A DNA stretch of 64,000 nucleotides from an uncultured Phascolarctobacterium sp. (GTDB lineage: Bacteria; Bacillota; Negativicutes; Acidaminococcales; Acidaminococcaceae), in NCBI GenBank assembly GCA_900544795.1, contig UQWM01000009.1, forward strand, positions 1-64,000. The letters run 5' to 3'. Positions 19,033 through 27,897 of the stretch are shown here, in pieces. The number at the start of each line of letters is the position of its first letter. Position 1 is the first letter of the stretch. A program made the position numbers and the translations under genes. The notes under the pieces were generated by a model. It saw nothing but the letters and a program-made list of their open reading frames with translations, was not told the origin of the DNA and did no database searches.

Positions 19033-19393
19033 AAAATACATCCTTCCTGAGGCAATTCATAAACAGCTTTTAAAGCGTGAAAACTGTGCTGCGATACAAA
19101 AAACAAGCGCAGAGTTTATAAAAAATCATACAGTCGTATTTATGTGGCTGTAAAAGACAAAAATAGACATAGTAAGACTATTATTACTATCACTATATTC
19201 TATCAAAATTAAGAGTTATTAGCAATTTTTAATTAAAGATAAAAAGTTGGTGATAAAAAAATAATAAATTTTTTGAAAGAGAAGTGCTTTATTCTTGACA
19301 CTTGAAGTTGTTTCTAATATAATTTCTGTAGCTATCAATTCAAATCAATATAGAATTTGATAAAACTAGTGAGTGGTAAGGAGGTAAGATTTC
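19033..19393. promoter_or_regulatory. Divergent dnaA/rpmH intergenic region with dnaA promoter
   Basis: A 361-bp A/T-rich region without a gene. For dnaA (minus strand) TTGCTA (19220-19225) and TAGAAT (19197-19202), 17 bp apart, form a plausible promoter with a leader of about 160 nt. The rpmH promoter is listed separately. I found no good DnaA box here, which points to the dnaA-dnaN spacer as the main origin site. Confidence 0.5.
19295..19323 (+). promoter_or_regulatory. rpmH operon promoter
   Basis: Perfect consensus TTGACA (19295-19300) and TATAAT (19318-19323) with a 17-bp spacer, about 70 bp upstream of the rpmH ATG. One of the strongest promoters in the window, as expected for a ribosomal protein gene. 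Confidence 0.9.
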
Positions 19394-19528
19394 ATGAAAC
19401 GCACTTTTCAACCTAACAACCTTAGAAAAAAAAGAACCCATGGTTTTAGAGAAAGAATGCAAACTTTGGGCGGACGTAAAGTTCTCAAAAGAAGACGTGC
19501 TAGAGGCAGAAAGAAATTGTCTGCATAA
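19394..19528 (+). CDS. rpmH: 50S ribosomal protein L34
   Basis: A 44-residue, strongly basic protein with the invariant L34 sequence: MKRTFQPNN, then RKKRTHGFRERM and a C-terminal KVLKRRRARGRKKLSA. It is part of the large ribosomal subunit. The ATG follows AAGGAGGTAAG at good distance. Divergent from dnaA and the first gene of rpmH-rnpA-yidD-yidC-jag, the order conserved across bacteria. Confidence 0.98.
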   Translation: MKRTFQPNNLRKKRTHGFRERMQTLGGRKVLKRRRARGRKKLSA

Positions 19529-19534
19529 TCTCAT

Positions 19535-19564
19535 AAAAATAGGCCGCGAGAGTGGCCTATTTTT
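19535..19564 (+). terminator. Intercistronic terminator/attenuator after rpmH
   Basis: An 11-bp stem (AAAAATAGGCC / GGCCTATTTTT) with an 8-nt loop directly after rpmH. It likely reduces read-through so that rnpA is expressed less than rpmH. Confidence 0.75.
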
Positions 19565-19587
19565 TCCATGCGGGCAGGTGCAAGAAT

Positions 19588-19947
19588 TTGGAACTAAGAA
19601 AAAAGTTCACTTTTCCTAAAAAAAATCGAATCAAATCTAAAGCCGGTTTTCAGTTGGTATATACTACCGGCCGTTCCGTTGTCGACAGCTTGGCTGTTTT
19701 ATACGTTGTGCCTTTAGACGGGGAAGGGCCCAAGATTGGTTTTGCCGTAGGTAAAAAAATTGGTAATGCTGTAGTACGCAATCATGTCAAAAGAATGATG
19801 AGGGAAGTTTTTCGTCATCACAAAATGGAATTACTGACGAATGTACAGCTTATTTGGGTAGCTCGCAAAAAGTTAGCAGCTGCAGATTTGAAAACTTATG
19901 ATCGAGTATTTATGCGTTTAGCTAAAAGAGCCGCTTTATTAAAGTAA
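19588..19947 (+). CDS. rnpA: Ribonuclease P protein component
   Basis: A 119-residue basic protein subunit of RNase P, which helps the catalytic RNA cut 5' leaders from tRNA precursors. The family core GNAVVRNHVKRMMREVFR (RNR-type motif) is present. The frame is open from an ATG at 19552, but this lies inside the upstream terminator hairpin; the TTG at 19588, 7 bp after AGGTG, gives the normal N-terminus (M/LELRKKFTFPKKNRIKSK) and length. Confidence 0.95.
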   Translation: MELRKKFTFPKKNRIKSKAGFQLVYTTGRSVVDSLAVLYVVPLDGEGPKIGFAVGKKIGNAVVRNHVKRMMREVFRHHKMELLTNVQLIWVARKKLAAADLKTYDRVFMRLAKRAALLK

Positions 19948-19959
19948 GGGTGAATTTCT

Positions 19960-20169
19960 GTGAAAACATTGATGATAGCGTTTATCCGTTTTTATCAGTT
20001 ATTTATTTCACCGTTGTTTCCGCCTACCTGCAGGTTTTATCCTACCTGCTCCCAGTATGCCATTGAAGCCATTAGCAAAAAAGGTGCTTTGAAGGGCGGC
20101 TGGCTGACGATCAAAAGGCTAGCTAAATGCCATCCTTTCCATCCGGGTGGTTATGACCCTGTTACTTAA
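19960..20169 (+). CDS. yidD: Membrane protein insertion efficiency factor YidD
   Basis: A 69-residue protein with the family motif: FYQLFISPLFPPTCRFYPTCSQYAIEA followed by KGGWLTIKRLAKCHPFHPGG. It assists YidC-dependent membrane insertion at the inner membrane. GTG start behind AAGGGTG; 12 bp after rnpA and just before yidC. Confidence 0.96.
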   Translation: MKTLMIAFIRFYQLFISPLFPPTCRFYPTCSQYAIEAISKKGALKGGWLTIKRLAKCHPFHPGGYDPVT

Positions 20170-20237
20170 CAATCTGATAATGCAAATAAAAGTAGTAAAT
20201 ATATACACGTAGGCATCAGCCTTTAAGGAGTGATATC

Positions 20238-20867
20238 TTGGATTTTCTCAGCAGTATCGTTCAGCAGGTCATTACTTTTCTTTACAATATGACCGCAGCC
20301 GCAGGCTTGCCTAACTATGGTCTGGCAATCATCCTCATGACTATTATCGTTAAAATACTTCTGTATCCTTTGACGAAAAAGCAAATCGAATCTACTAAAG
20401 CAATGATGGCTATGCAGCCGAAAATGAAAGCTATCCAGGAAAGGTATAAAAACGACAAACAGCGTTTGAATGCTGAACTGGCTAACCTTTATAAAGAAGA
20501 AAACGTTAATCCTCTGGCAGGCTGCCTGCCGCTATTGGTACAAATGCCGATCATGATCGGTATTTTCTATGGTATCCGTGATTTCCATTATGTCGGTCCC
20601 GCTGATTTTCTTTGGATGCAAAGCATCTCCAATCCGGATCCGATGTATATCCTTCCGGTCCTGTCTGCTTTGACTACATTCATTCAGTCTAAACAAACGA
20701 TGCCGGATACTTCTTCGCCGCAAAATAAAATGATGCTTTATTTTATGCCGCTTTTTATCGGTTATATCAGTATCAGTTTCCCTGCCGGTCTTGTTATTTA
20801 CTGGGTAGTAATGAACACGATGCAGATCGCTCAGCAGACCCTGATGAACAGGGCAGCTGCAAAATAA
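20238..20867 (+). CDS. yidC: Membrane protein insertase YidC/OxaA
   Basis: A 209-residue short-type YidC without the periplasmic domain of E. coli. It has an N-terminal membrane helix, the conserved NYGLAIILMTIIVKILLYPL helix, a charged cytoplasmic loop (KKQIESTKAMMAMQPKMKAIQ), and the GCLPLLVQMPIMIGIFY and C-terminal helices. It inserts small membrane proteins alone or with SecYEG. TTG start preceded by AAGGAGTG. It is not an obvious lipoprotein, unlike Bacillus SpoIIIJ/YqjG. Confidence 0.95.
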   Translation: MDFLSSIVQQVITFLYNMTAAAGLPNYGLAIILMTIIVKILLYPLTKKQIESTKAMMAMQPKMKAIQERYKNDKQRLNAELANLYKEENVNPLAGCLPLLVQMPIMIGIFYGIRDFHYVGPADFLWMQSISNPDPMYILPVLSALTTFIQSKQTMPDTSSPQNKMMLYFMPLFIGYISISFPAGLVIYWVVMNTMQIAQQTLMNRAAAK

Positions 20868-20888
20868 TTGCTACAGGAGGCAGAATAT

Positions 20889-21659
20889 ATGGGTTTCCTT
20901 GAAAAAACAGGCAAAAATGTTGACGAAGCTTTAGAACAGGCTTTAAATGAACTGAAAACTACTCGCGATAAAGTTAACATCGAAGTTGTTGAAGAGGCTA
21001 AAAGCGGTCTATTTGGCTTGTTTTCTAAAAAAGCCAAGATCCGCGTTACTTTAAAAGAAGCTGCTGAAAAAATCGGCGGCGTAGTTGAAGAAGCGTTTGA
21101 TAATATCAAAGCTGACTTTAAAGCCGGGCAGGAAGAATACAAAGCAACTGCCCATTCGGAAACGGAAGCAGAAGCTCCGGCCAAAAAAGACTTCGTTATT
21201 GACGAAGAAGCCGTACAGGCAGGCAAAGAATTTTTGCAGAAGATTTTTAATTCTATGAAAATCGAAGTCGTTATGGAAAAATTTGTTAATAAGGCAGATG
21301 GCACCGTAACTTTAAAATTACATGGACCGGATATGGGTATTTTGATCGGCAAACATGGGCAGACTTTAGACGCGCTCCAATATCTGACCAATCTTGTTGC
21401 TAATAAAAATTCCAGTGAAAGAATCCGTATCATCATTGATGTGGAAGATTATCGTGAACGTCGGGTAGAAACTTTGACTCGTTTAGCTTCCCGTTTGGCC
21501 GATAAGGTTAAACGCAGCGGCGAGAGGGTTGTGCTGGAGCCGATGAATCCTCATGAAAGAAAAATCATTCACATGGCTTTGCAGAATGACCGCCGTATCA
21601 CTACTTTGAGCGAAGGTGAAGAGCCTTATCGTAAAGTGGTCATCGAATTAAAAAAATAA
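20889..21659 (+). CDS. jag: RNA-binding protein Jag/KhpB
   Basis: A 256-residue protein with an N-terminal Jag-N domain (MGFLEKTGKNVDEALEQAL ... GLFGLFSKKAKI), an acidic linker, a KH domain (GPDMGILIGKHGQTLDALQYL, with the GxxG loop) and a C-terminal R3H domain (ENMxx-type EPMNPHERKIIHMAL). KhpB works with KhpA as a global small-RNA/mRNA binding complex that affects cell elongation in streptococci. ATG 20889, behind ACAGGAGG, is preferred over the in-frame TTG at 20868. Confidence 0.95.
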   Translation: MGFLEKTGKNVDEALEQALNELKTTRDKVNIEVVEEAKSGLFGLFSKKAKIRVTLKEAAEKIGGVVEEAFDNIKADFKAGQEEYKATAHSETEAEAPAKKDFVIDEEAVQAGKEFLQKIFNSMKIEVVMEKFVNKADGTVTLKLHGPDMGILIGKHGQTLDALQYLTNLVANKNSSERIRIIIDVEDYRERRVETLTRLASRLADKVKRSGERVVLEPMNPHERKIIHMALQNDRRITTLSEGEEPYRKVVIELKK

Positions 21660-21671
21660 TTGATGTTTGAG

Positions 21672-21695
21672 ACCCAGTAATTCATTTTACTGGGT
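21672..21695 (+). terminator. Weak terminator or attenuator between jag and mnmE
   Basis: A 9-bp stem (ACCCAGTAA / TTACTGGGT) followed by TTCTCTATT, located in the 57-bp jag-mnmE gap. The T tract is interrupted, so it may only attenuate. Confidence 0.45.
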
Positions 21696-21716
21696 TTCTC
21701 TATTGGGAGTATTATT

Positions 21717-23120
21717 ATGATAGAGAAACACATTGCACATGAAAGTGCTGAAACCATCAGCGCGGTGACTACAGCTTTAGGTGAAGGCGCTGTAGGTATT
21801 ATCCGCATCAGCGGCAGCGAGGCAGCGGCTATCGGCAACAGATTATTTCAGGCTGCTTCCGGTAAAAAGCTGACTGAACACCCGTCCCATTTGTTGGTTT
21901 ACGGACATGTGGTGGACGAAAATGCTAATAAGATCGACGAAGTGTTGGCTGTTTATATGCAAGGACCACGTTCTTATACGGCGGAGGACGTAGTAGAGAT
22001 CCAAAGCCATGGTGGCCTGCAGTCATTAAAAACTATTTTGGCGCTTACTTATAAATTGGGCGCGCGTCCCGCCGAGCCGGGTGAGTTCACTAAACGGGCT
22101 TTTTTGAATGGCCGCATCGACCTGGTGCAGGCAGAAGCCGTGATGGATATCATAAAATCCCGCAGTGAAGCGTCGTTAAAAATGGCTGTACGGCAGCAGG
22201 ATGGGCAGCTTTCCAAGAAGATCAAAGGCTTGCGCCGGCATTTGCTGGATATCGTAGTCAATCTGGAAGCCGTCATCGACTATCCTGAAGAAGATATAGA
22301 AGAAATCACCTTCAATAAAGTCAGTGAAGGAATGGAAAAGGTCAAGCAAGAGCTTGCTTATCTTTTGCAGCATGCCCATACGGGCAAGATCCTGCGGGAA
22401 GGCTTACAGACTGTCATTGTCGGTCGTCCTAACGTGGGCAAGTCCAGTCTGCTTAACGCTTTACTCAGCGAAGAACGGGCCATAGTTTCTGAATACGCCG
22501 GCACGACCCGCGACGTGATCGAGGAACAGCTGCTGCTGGGTGGCGTGCCGCTGGTTTTAGTAGATACTGCCGGTATCAGGCAGACAGAAGATTATGTGGA
22601 GCAGATAGGCGTTGCCAAAAGCAAAGAACAGCTGGATAAGGCCGAGCTGGCCGTAGTGGTTTTAGACGGTTCCCAGCCGCTGACAGCGGAAGATGAAGAA
22701 ATTTTAACTGCAGTTACAGGTAAGCCCTGTGTTATAATAGTAAATAAAGGTGATCAGCCGCAGGTCAATGATCTGGCGGCTTTGCAGCAGCGCTTCGGAG
22801 CGGACAGGGTCATTCCTTTGTCGGCTAAGACCGGCGGCGGTTTGGAACAGTTTACAGCCTGGCTGCAGACTTACGTTTATGGATCGGAGCACGCGCTTTC
22901 AGGTGGTGCTTATGTGCAGAACGTACGCCATGAAAACCTGCTGCGTGAGGCTTTGACCAGTGTCCAAGATGCCTTGCGGGCTGCGGCTTCCATGCTGCCT
23001 TACGATTGTATCGTCATCGACTTGCATAAGGCTATTGATGCCATGGGTTCCATTACCGGCGATACGGTGCAGGATGAGATCATCAATGAGATTTTTTCGA
23101 AATTTTGCGTTGGTAAATAA
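21717..23120 (+). CDS. mnmE: tRNA uridine-5-carboxymethylaminomethyl(34) synthesis GTPase MnmE
   Basis: A 467-residue GTPase which, with MnmG, makes the cmnm5 modification of U34 in tRNAs reading split codon boxes. N-terminal tetrahydrofolate-binding domain, helical domain, inserted G domain with GRPNVGKSSLLNALL (P-loop) and DTAGI, and the C-terminal CVGK, where the cysteine is essential. mnmG follows 23 bp downstream. Confidence 0.98.
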   Translation: MIEKHIAHESAETISAVTTALGEGAVGIIRISGSEAAAIGNRLFQAASGKKLTEHPSHLLVYGHVVDENANKIDEVLAVYMQGPRSYTAEDVVEIQSHGGLQSLKTILALTYKLGARPAEPGEFTKRAFLNGRIDLVQAEAVMDIIKSRSEASLKMAVRQQDGQLSKKIKGLRRHLLDIVVNLEAVIDYPEEDIEEITFNKVSEGMEKVKQELAYLLQHAHTGKILREGLQTVIVGRPNVGKSSLLNALLSEERAIVSEYAGTTRDVIEEQLLLGGVPLVLVDTAGIRQTEDYVEQIGVAKSKEQLDKAELAVVVLDGSQPLTAEDEEILTAVTGKPCVIIVNKGDQPQVNDLAALQQRFGADRVIPLSAKTGGGLEQFTAWLQTYVYGSEHALSGGAYVQNVRHENLLREALTSVQDALRAAASMLPYDCIVIDLHKAIDAMGSITGDTVQDEIINEIFSKFCVGK

Positions 23121-23143
23121 GAGTTTGATTTGTAGGTGACAGA

Positions 23144-25024
23144 ATGTATATCACAGATAATTATGACGTAGTCGTTATCGGTGCCGGCCATGCCGGTGTG
23201 GAAGCTGCTTTGGCTGCTGCACGGTTAGGTGGCAAAACGCTGCTCGCGACCTTGTCTATGGATAATATTGCTTTGATGCCCTGCAACCCTTCCGTCGGTG
23301 GACCGGCGAAGGGTCATTTGGTGCGCGAGATCGACGCGTTGGGCGGCCAGATGGGATTGACGGCTGACGAAGCCTGCATCCAGATGCGGCTTTTGAATAC
23401 CGGTAAAGGCTATGCTGTGCATGCTTTAAGGGCTCAGGCCGATAAGCCTTTTTACCATACCCTGATGAAGCAGGTAGTAGAAAATCAGGAAAATTTAGAC
23501 GTTAAACAGCTGATGATCGATAAGCTGTTGGTGGAAAACGGCACTGTCGTTGGTGTGGAAGCTGAAACAGGCGAAGTTTTTGAAGCTAAATGCGTCATTT
23601 TAGCTACCGGTACCTATCTGCGCGGGCGCATCGTTTACGGTCAGGTCAACTATGAATCGGGGCCTAACGGTCTGCGTTCGGCCAATAAATTGTCAGCATC
23701 GCTGCTGGAGCACGGCGTGGAGCTGATGCGCTTTAAAACCGGCACGCCGGCACGTATCGACGCTCGCAGCTTGGATTACAGTAAAATGGAAGCCCAGTAT
23801 GGTGATGAAGAAGTCCGCAATTTTTCTTTTATGAGTACTATCACTGAGCGTAGGCAAATACCCTGCTGGCTGACTTATACTAACGATGCGACCCATAAGA
23901 TCATTCGTGATAATTTACATCTTTCTGGTATGTTCAACGGTATGGTCGAAGGTGTCGGCCCCCGTTACTGCCCTTCTATCGAGGCGAAGATAGTTCGTTT
24001 TGCGGATAAAGAACGGCACCAGCTGTTTGTAGAGCCGGAAGGGATGCATACTAACGAAATGTACGTGCAGGGGATGTCATCCTCATTACCGGCCCATGTG
24101 CAGCTGCAGTTTATGCAGACCATCCCTGGTTTGGAAAACTGCCGTATGATGCGTGCTGGTTACGCTATTGATTATGATTGCTTAGACCCGCTGCAATTAC
24201 AGTCCACATTGGAGCATAAAGCTATCAGTGGCTTGTTCTCGGCCGGTCAGGCTAACGGTACCAGCGGCTATGAAGAAGCGGCCGCTCAGGGTCTATTGGC
24301 CGGCGTCAACGCCATGCAGAAGATCAGAGGTCAGCAGCCGCTGCTTTTAAGCCGCAGCGACGGTTATTTAGGCGTCCTTATCGACGATTTGGTCACCAAG
24401 GGCACGAATGAGCCTTACCGGATGATGACCTCAAGAGCGGAATACCGCCTGCTGCTGCGTCAGGATAACGCTGACCTGCGCCTGACCGATAAAGGACGGG
24501 CAGTGGGGCTGGTGGATGACGCTCGTTATGAGGCCTTTACGGCTAAACGCAGCTTGCTGGAACGGACGCTACAGACATTAGGCAGTACGCACCTGCCTCC
24601 TAATGGGGAGGTGCTGGCAAAACTGGCCGAGCTGGGAACTGCCCCGATCCGTTCAGGTATGTCGATGCTGGACTTGCTGCGCCGCAGTGAAATGACCTAT
24701 GCTAAATTAAAACAGGCCTTCGAGGTTCCCGAGCTGCCAGCAGTGGTGGCGGAACAGGTAGAGATTTTTGCCAAATACGAAGGCTATATCAATAAACAAA
24801 AACTGGAAGTGGAAAAAGCGCTGAAGCTGGAAAATAAAAAGATCCCCGACAATGTCGATTATCTGGCGATCAAAGAGCTGTCAACGGAAGCGGCTGAAAA
24901 ACTGGCCAAGGTCAAACCGACCTCTATCGGCCAGGCTTCACGCATTTCCGGTGTTTCACCGGCCGATGTCAGCGTTTTGATGATCGCGTTGGAAGCTATG
25001 CGCCGAAGGGAGCAGGAAGCATGA
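23144..25024 (+). CDS. mnmG: tRNA uridine-5-carboxymethylaminomethyl(34) synthesis enzyme MnmG
   Basis: A 626-residue FAD enzyme, partner of MnmE in wobble uridine modification. FAD-binding GAGHAGVEAALAAARLG near residue 13-29, the conserved MPCNPSVGGPAKGHLVREIDALGG and the RAEYRLLLRQDNADLRL segment are all typical. The stop TGA overlaps the ATG of rsmG (ATGA), so the two are translationally coupled. Confidence 0.98.
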   Translation: MYITDNYDVVVIGAGHAGVEAALAAARLGGKTLLATLSMDNIALMPCNPSVGGPAKGHLVREIDALGGQMGLTADEACIQMRLLNTGKGYAVHALRAQADKPFYHTLMKQVVENQENLDVKQLMIDKLLVENGTVVGVEAETGEVFEAKCVILATGTYLRGRIVYGQVNYESGPNGLRSANKLSASLLEHGVELMRFKTGTPARIDARSLDYSKMEAQYGDEEVRNFSFMSTITERRQIPCWLTYTNDATHKIIRDNLHLSGMFNGMVEGVGPRYCPSIEAKIVRFADKERHQLFVEPEGMHTNEMYVQGMSSSLPAHVQLQFMQTIPGLENCRMMRAGYAIDYDCLDPLQLQSTLEHKAISGLFSAGQANGTSGYEEAAAQGLLAGVNAMQKIRGQQPLLLSRSDGYLGVLIDDLVTKGTNEPYRMMTSRAEYRLLLRQDNADLRLTDKGRAVGLVDDARYEAFTAKRSLLERTLQTLGSTHLPPNGEVLAKLAELGTAPIRSGMSMLDLLRRSEMTYAKLKQAFEVPELPAVVAEQVEIFAKYEGYINKQKLEVEKALKLENKKIPDNVDYLAIKELSTEAAEKLAKVKPTSIGQASRISGVSPADVSVLMIALEAMRRREQEA

Positions 25025-25737
25025 GTTTCGCAAAGATCATGCAGGCTAAAGGTAGTGAGGCCGGACTAAGCTTTACCGACAGGCAGCTGGAGCAGTTTAC
25101 TGCTTATTATGAGTTACTGGTAGAAACCAATAAGGTGATGAACCTGACGGCGATCACTGAACCGGAAGAAGTGGCCGTCAAGCATATGATCGATTCACTG
25201 CTGGCCTTTGAGCCGCAGGCTTTTGAGGGTAAAACGCTGGCAGATGTGGGTACGGGGGCAGGCTTTCCCGGTATCCCGCTCAAGATATACTGTCCCTCTT
25301 TAAAAGTAACGCTGATCGACTCGTTGGCGAAGCGGCTTAAATTTTTGCAGACGGTCATTGACCATTTGGAGCTGAAAGGCATCCGCTGCGTACATTTACG
25401 GGCCGAGGATGCCGGACGTGACCCACAGCACCGCGAGAAGTACGCACTGGTAACGGCTCGAGCCGTAGCACGGCTCAGTGTTTTGGCTGAATACTGCCTG
25501 CCGCTGGTCAAGGTGGGCGGCAGCTTTATCGCCTTGAAGGGCAGCAAATATCAGGAAGAGATCGCAGTGGGCGGTAAAGCACTTAGCATTTTAGGCGGTA
25601 AGCTGGTCAGCGCCGAAGCTGTTAAGCTGCCGGGTTTAGATGACGGACGGGCTATTGTGAAAATAGCTAAAATAAAAACAACGCCTAAAGCGTATCCGCG
25701 CAAAGCGGGCCTGCCGGAAAAGCAGCCCCTGGAATAA
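25021..25737 (+). CDS. rsmG: 16S rRNA (guanine(527)-N(7))-methyltransferase RsmG
   Basis: A 238-residue S-adenosylmethionine methyltransferase of the 16S 530 loop; loss gives low-level streptomycin resistance in other bacteria. Motif I is ADVGTGAGFPGIPLKI and motif post-I is VTLIDSLAKRLKFLQ; the VTARAVA segment is typical. It overlaps mnmG by 4 bp and precedes noc, the standard Firmicutes order. Confidence 0.97.
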   Translation: MSFAKIMQAKGSEAGLSFTDRQLEQFTAYYELLVETNKVMNLTAITEPEEVAVKHMIDSLLAFEPQAFEGKTLADVGTGAGFPGIPLKIYCPSLKVTLIDSLAKRLKFLQTVIDHLELKGIRCVHLRAEDAGRDPQHREKYALVTARAVARLSVLAEYCLPLVKVGGSFIALKGSKYQEEIAVGGKALSILGGKLVSAEAVKLPGLDDGRAIVKIAKIKTTPKAYPRKAGLPEKQPLE

Positions 25738-25755
25738 ATAGTGGAGGTTAAGTTT

Positions 25756-26640
25756 ATGACAGTTGATGATGGATTTTCTGTTTTAGAAGCAGGACGTACG
25801 GAAATGGGGACCAAACACAGCAGTAAGGCGATTCAGGTAGTGAAAGTGCCGTTGGCTAAGGTTATACCTAATCCTTATCAGCCGCGTAAAACCTTCGATG
25901 AAGAGGGCTTACAGGATCTGGCGGCTTCCATTGCCCAATACGGAGTTTTACAGCCTTTGCTGGTAGCGCCGCTGGAAGATGGCAGTGGTAATTATCTGTT
26001 GATTGCCGGTGAACGCCGTTTGCGGGCTTCAAAAATGGCACAGCTGCACGAGATACCTGTTATTATCAGTGACTATACCCAGCAGCAGATCGCCGAGATC
26101 GCTTTAATAGAAAATCTGCAGCGGGAAGACCTGCATTATTTGGAAGAGGCCGAAGGCTATGAGCTGCTGATGAATGAATTTCATCTGACGCAGGATTCTA
26201 TGGCGTCCAGGGTAGGCAAAAAGCAATCGACTATTGCCAATAAGCTGCGCTTACTGCGGCTGCCTCAGGCTGTTCGTGAAGCGTTGCGCAAAAACAGCTT
26301 GACCGAGCGCCATGCCAGGGTACTGCTTAAACTGCCGACAGAGGCAGAGCAGCAGCAGATCATAGAAGCAATCGTCAAAAACAGTTTAAGCGTGCGTCAG
26401 ACAGAAGAATATGTTAAAAAATATTTGGAAGCGGGCGAGGGCGAAGTCACTCCGAAAAAGAAACGGCTGGTCATCGTCAACGATGTGCGCATTTATTTAA
26501 ACAGCATCAAGCAGATCGTTTCGACCATCAAGGACGTTGGTATCCCCGTATCCATGGAGCAGGATGTGGACGGCGGAGACGTGCTGGTGACTTTGCGTAT
26601 CCGCAATACTAAAAAACAAAAAGAACAGCGGTTGTTTTAA
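25756..26640 (+). CDS. noc: ParB/Noc-family nucleoid occlusion protein
   Basis: A 294-residue ParB-like CTPase. It has the ParB N-terminal domain (IPNPYQPRKTF, GERRLRASKMA for CTP binding, ENLQREDLHYLEEAEGY) and a KorB-type HTH (LTQDSMASRVGKKQSTIANKLRLLRLP). Its place directly after rsmG, and the presence of a separate parA-parB pair at 34-36 kb, identify it as the Noc paralogue, which in Bacillus binds ATTTCCCGGGAAAT sites and keeps the division septum off the nucleoid. ATG at 25756 lies behind GGAGG; an earlier GTG overlaps that site. No perfect Noc site is visible in the window. Confidence 0.88.
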   Translation: MTVDDGFSVLEAGRTEMGTKHSSKAIQVVKVPLAKVIPNPYQPRKTFDEEGLQDLAASIAQYGVLQPLLVAPLEDGSGNYLLIAGERRLRASKMAQLHEIPVIISDYTQQQIAEIALIENLQREDLHYLEEAEGYELLMNEFHLTQDSMASRVGKKQSTIANKLRLLRLPQAVREALRKNSLTERHARVLLKLPTEAEQQQIIEAIVKNSLSVRQTEEYVKKYLEAGEGEVTPKKKRLVIVNDVRIYLNSIKQIVSTIKDVGIPVSMEQDVDGGDVLVTLRIRNTKKQKEQRLF

Positions 26641-26649
26641 AAATTACAG

Positions 26650-26675
26650 GCAGCGATGGCTATCGCTGCTTTTTC
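26650..26675 (+). terminator. Terminator after noc
   Basis: Perfect 8-bp stem (GCAGCGAT / ATCGCTGC), GGCT loop, T-rich tail. It closes the rpmH-noc region. Confidence 0.85.
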
Positions 26676-26773
26676 TTTGTTTTAAGAAGGCGGCAGAAGA
26701 ATTGTTCTGTACAAATCTGCCGGATGTAGTAAAATAAGTATAAAAGTGATGCAGTATAAGGGAGGGTCATTCC

Positions 26774-27790
26774 ATGGATTATAACGAGGTTTTACAAACA
26801 GCACGTACAAAAATAGGCACTAAATGCAAGGCTTGCCCGGTCTGTAACGGCATTGCTTGCCGCAATACCATGCCCGGCCCCGGCGCTAAAGGCGTAGGCG
26901 ATACGGCTATCCGCAACTACCAAAAATGGCAGGATATCCGCGTCAATATGGATACGCTCTGCGCTAAGAGAACTATCAATACAGGGCTGGAGCTTTTTGG
27001 CAAGCATTTCCAGTACCCGTTTTTTGCAGGCCCAGTAGGTGCTGTGGCTATGCATTACAGTGATGCTTACAGCGACGTTACCTATAACGAAGTGCTGGTT
27101 TCTGCCTGTGCGGAAAATGGTATTGCCGCTTTTACCGGCGATGGTTTGGATGGCAGTGTGATGCAGGCGGCAACGCAGGCTATTGGCGCAGTTGCTGGTT
27201 TGGGTATACCTACCGTCAAACCCTGGAATTTGGAAACGATCCAAGAAAAACTGGCATTGGTACGCCAGTCAGGTGCTTTTGCGGTAGCAATGGATATTGA
27301 TGCTGCGGGCCTGCCATTTTTGCAGAATATGACGCCGCCTGCAGGTAGTAAATCAGTGTCCGAGCTGGCGGAGATAGCTAAAATGGCGGGCGTGCCGTTT
27401 ATCGTTAAAGGTGTGATGACTGCTAAAGGAGCTTTGAAAGCCCACGAAGCCGGAGCGCAGGCCATCATTGTTTCTAATCATGGTGGGCGTGTACTGGATC
27501 AATGCCCGGCAACAGCCGAGGTACTGCCAGAGATCGCAGCGGCAGTTGGCGGCAAAATGAAGATCATCGTTGACGGCGGAATTCGCAGCGGCGTCGATAT
27601 TTTTAAAGCGCTGGCTTTGGGTGCTGATGCCGTGGTTATCGCCCGTCCCTTTGTAACGGCAGTTTTTGGCGGTGGTAAAGAAGGGGTTAAGGTATATATA
27701 GAAAAGCTGGCGGCAGAATTGCAGGATACTATGGCCATGTGCGGCGCGGCTAATTTAGAGGAAATAACAGCGGATATGATACGCCGCTAA
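26774..27790 (+). CDS. FMN-dependent alpha-hydroxy-acid oxidizing protein
   Basis: A 338-residue TIM-barrel FMN enzyme of the lactate/glycolate oxidase superfamily. Key segments are VKGVMTAKGALKAHEAGAQAIIVSNHGGRVLD (active-site lysine, and the SNHGGR with catalytic His and Arg) and IVDGGIRSGVDIFKALALGA (FMN phosphate). The N-terminus carries C18, C21, C24 and C29 followed by NTMPGPGAKG, a cysteine-rich variant common in anaerobic Firmicutes that could hold a metal or cluster. Substrate unknown. Single gene with parS-terminator 1 directly behind. Confidence 0.85.
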   Translation: MDYNEVLQTARTKIGTKCKACPVCNGIACRNTMPGPGAKGVGDTAIRNYQKWQDIRVNMDTLCAKRTINTGLELFGKHFQYPFFAGPVGAVAMHYSDAYSDVTYNEVLVSACAENGIAAFTGDGLDGSVMQAATQAIGAVAGLGIPTVKPWNLETIQEKLALVRQSGAFAVAMDIDAAGLPFLQNMTPPAGSKSVSELAEIAKMAGVPFIVKGVMTAKGALKAHEAGAQAIIVSNHGGRVLDQCPATAEVLPEIAAAVGGKMKIIVDGGIRSGVDIFKALALGADAVVIARPFVTAVFGGGKEGVKVYIEKLAAELQDTMAMCGAANLEEITADMIRR

Positions 27791-27830
27791 GAATGTAAAA
27801 TTTTAAAAGAAAATATAATAGAAGCATTAC

Positions 27831-27860
27831 AAGCGGATGTTTCACGTGAAACATCCGCTT
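27831..27860. promoter_or_regulatory. parS: parS site 1 embedded in a terminator-like palindrome
   Basis: A perfect ParB-binding site TGTTTCACGTGAAACA (27838-27853) is extended on both sides by AAGCGGA/TCCGCTT to a 30-bp perfect palindrome followed by TTT. It lies 40 bp after the alpha-hydroxy-acid oxidase stop and can also serve as intrinsic terminator. Confidence 0.95.
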
Positions 27861-27897
27861 TTTATAAGGACTGCCGAAAATGGCAGGGGAGAAACAA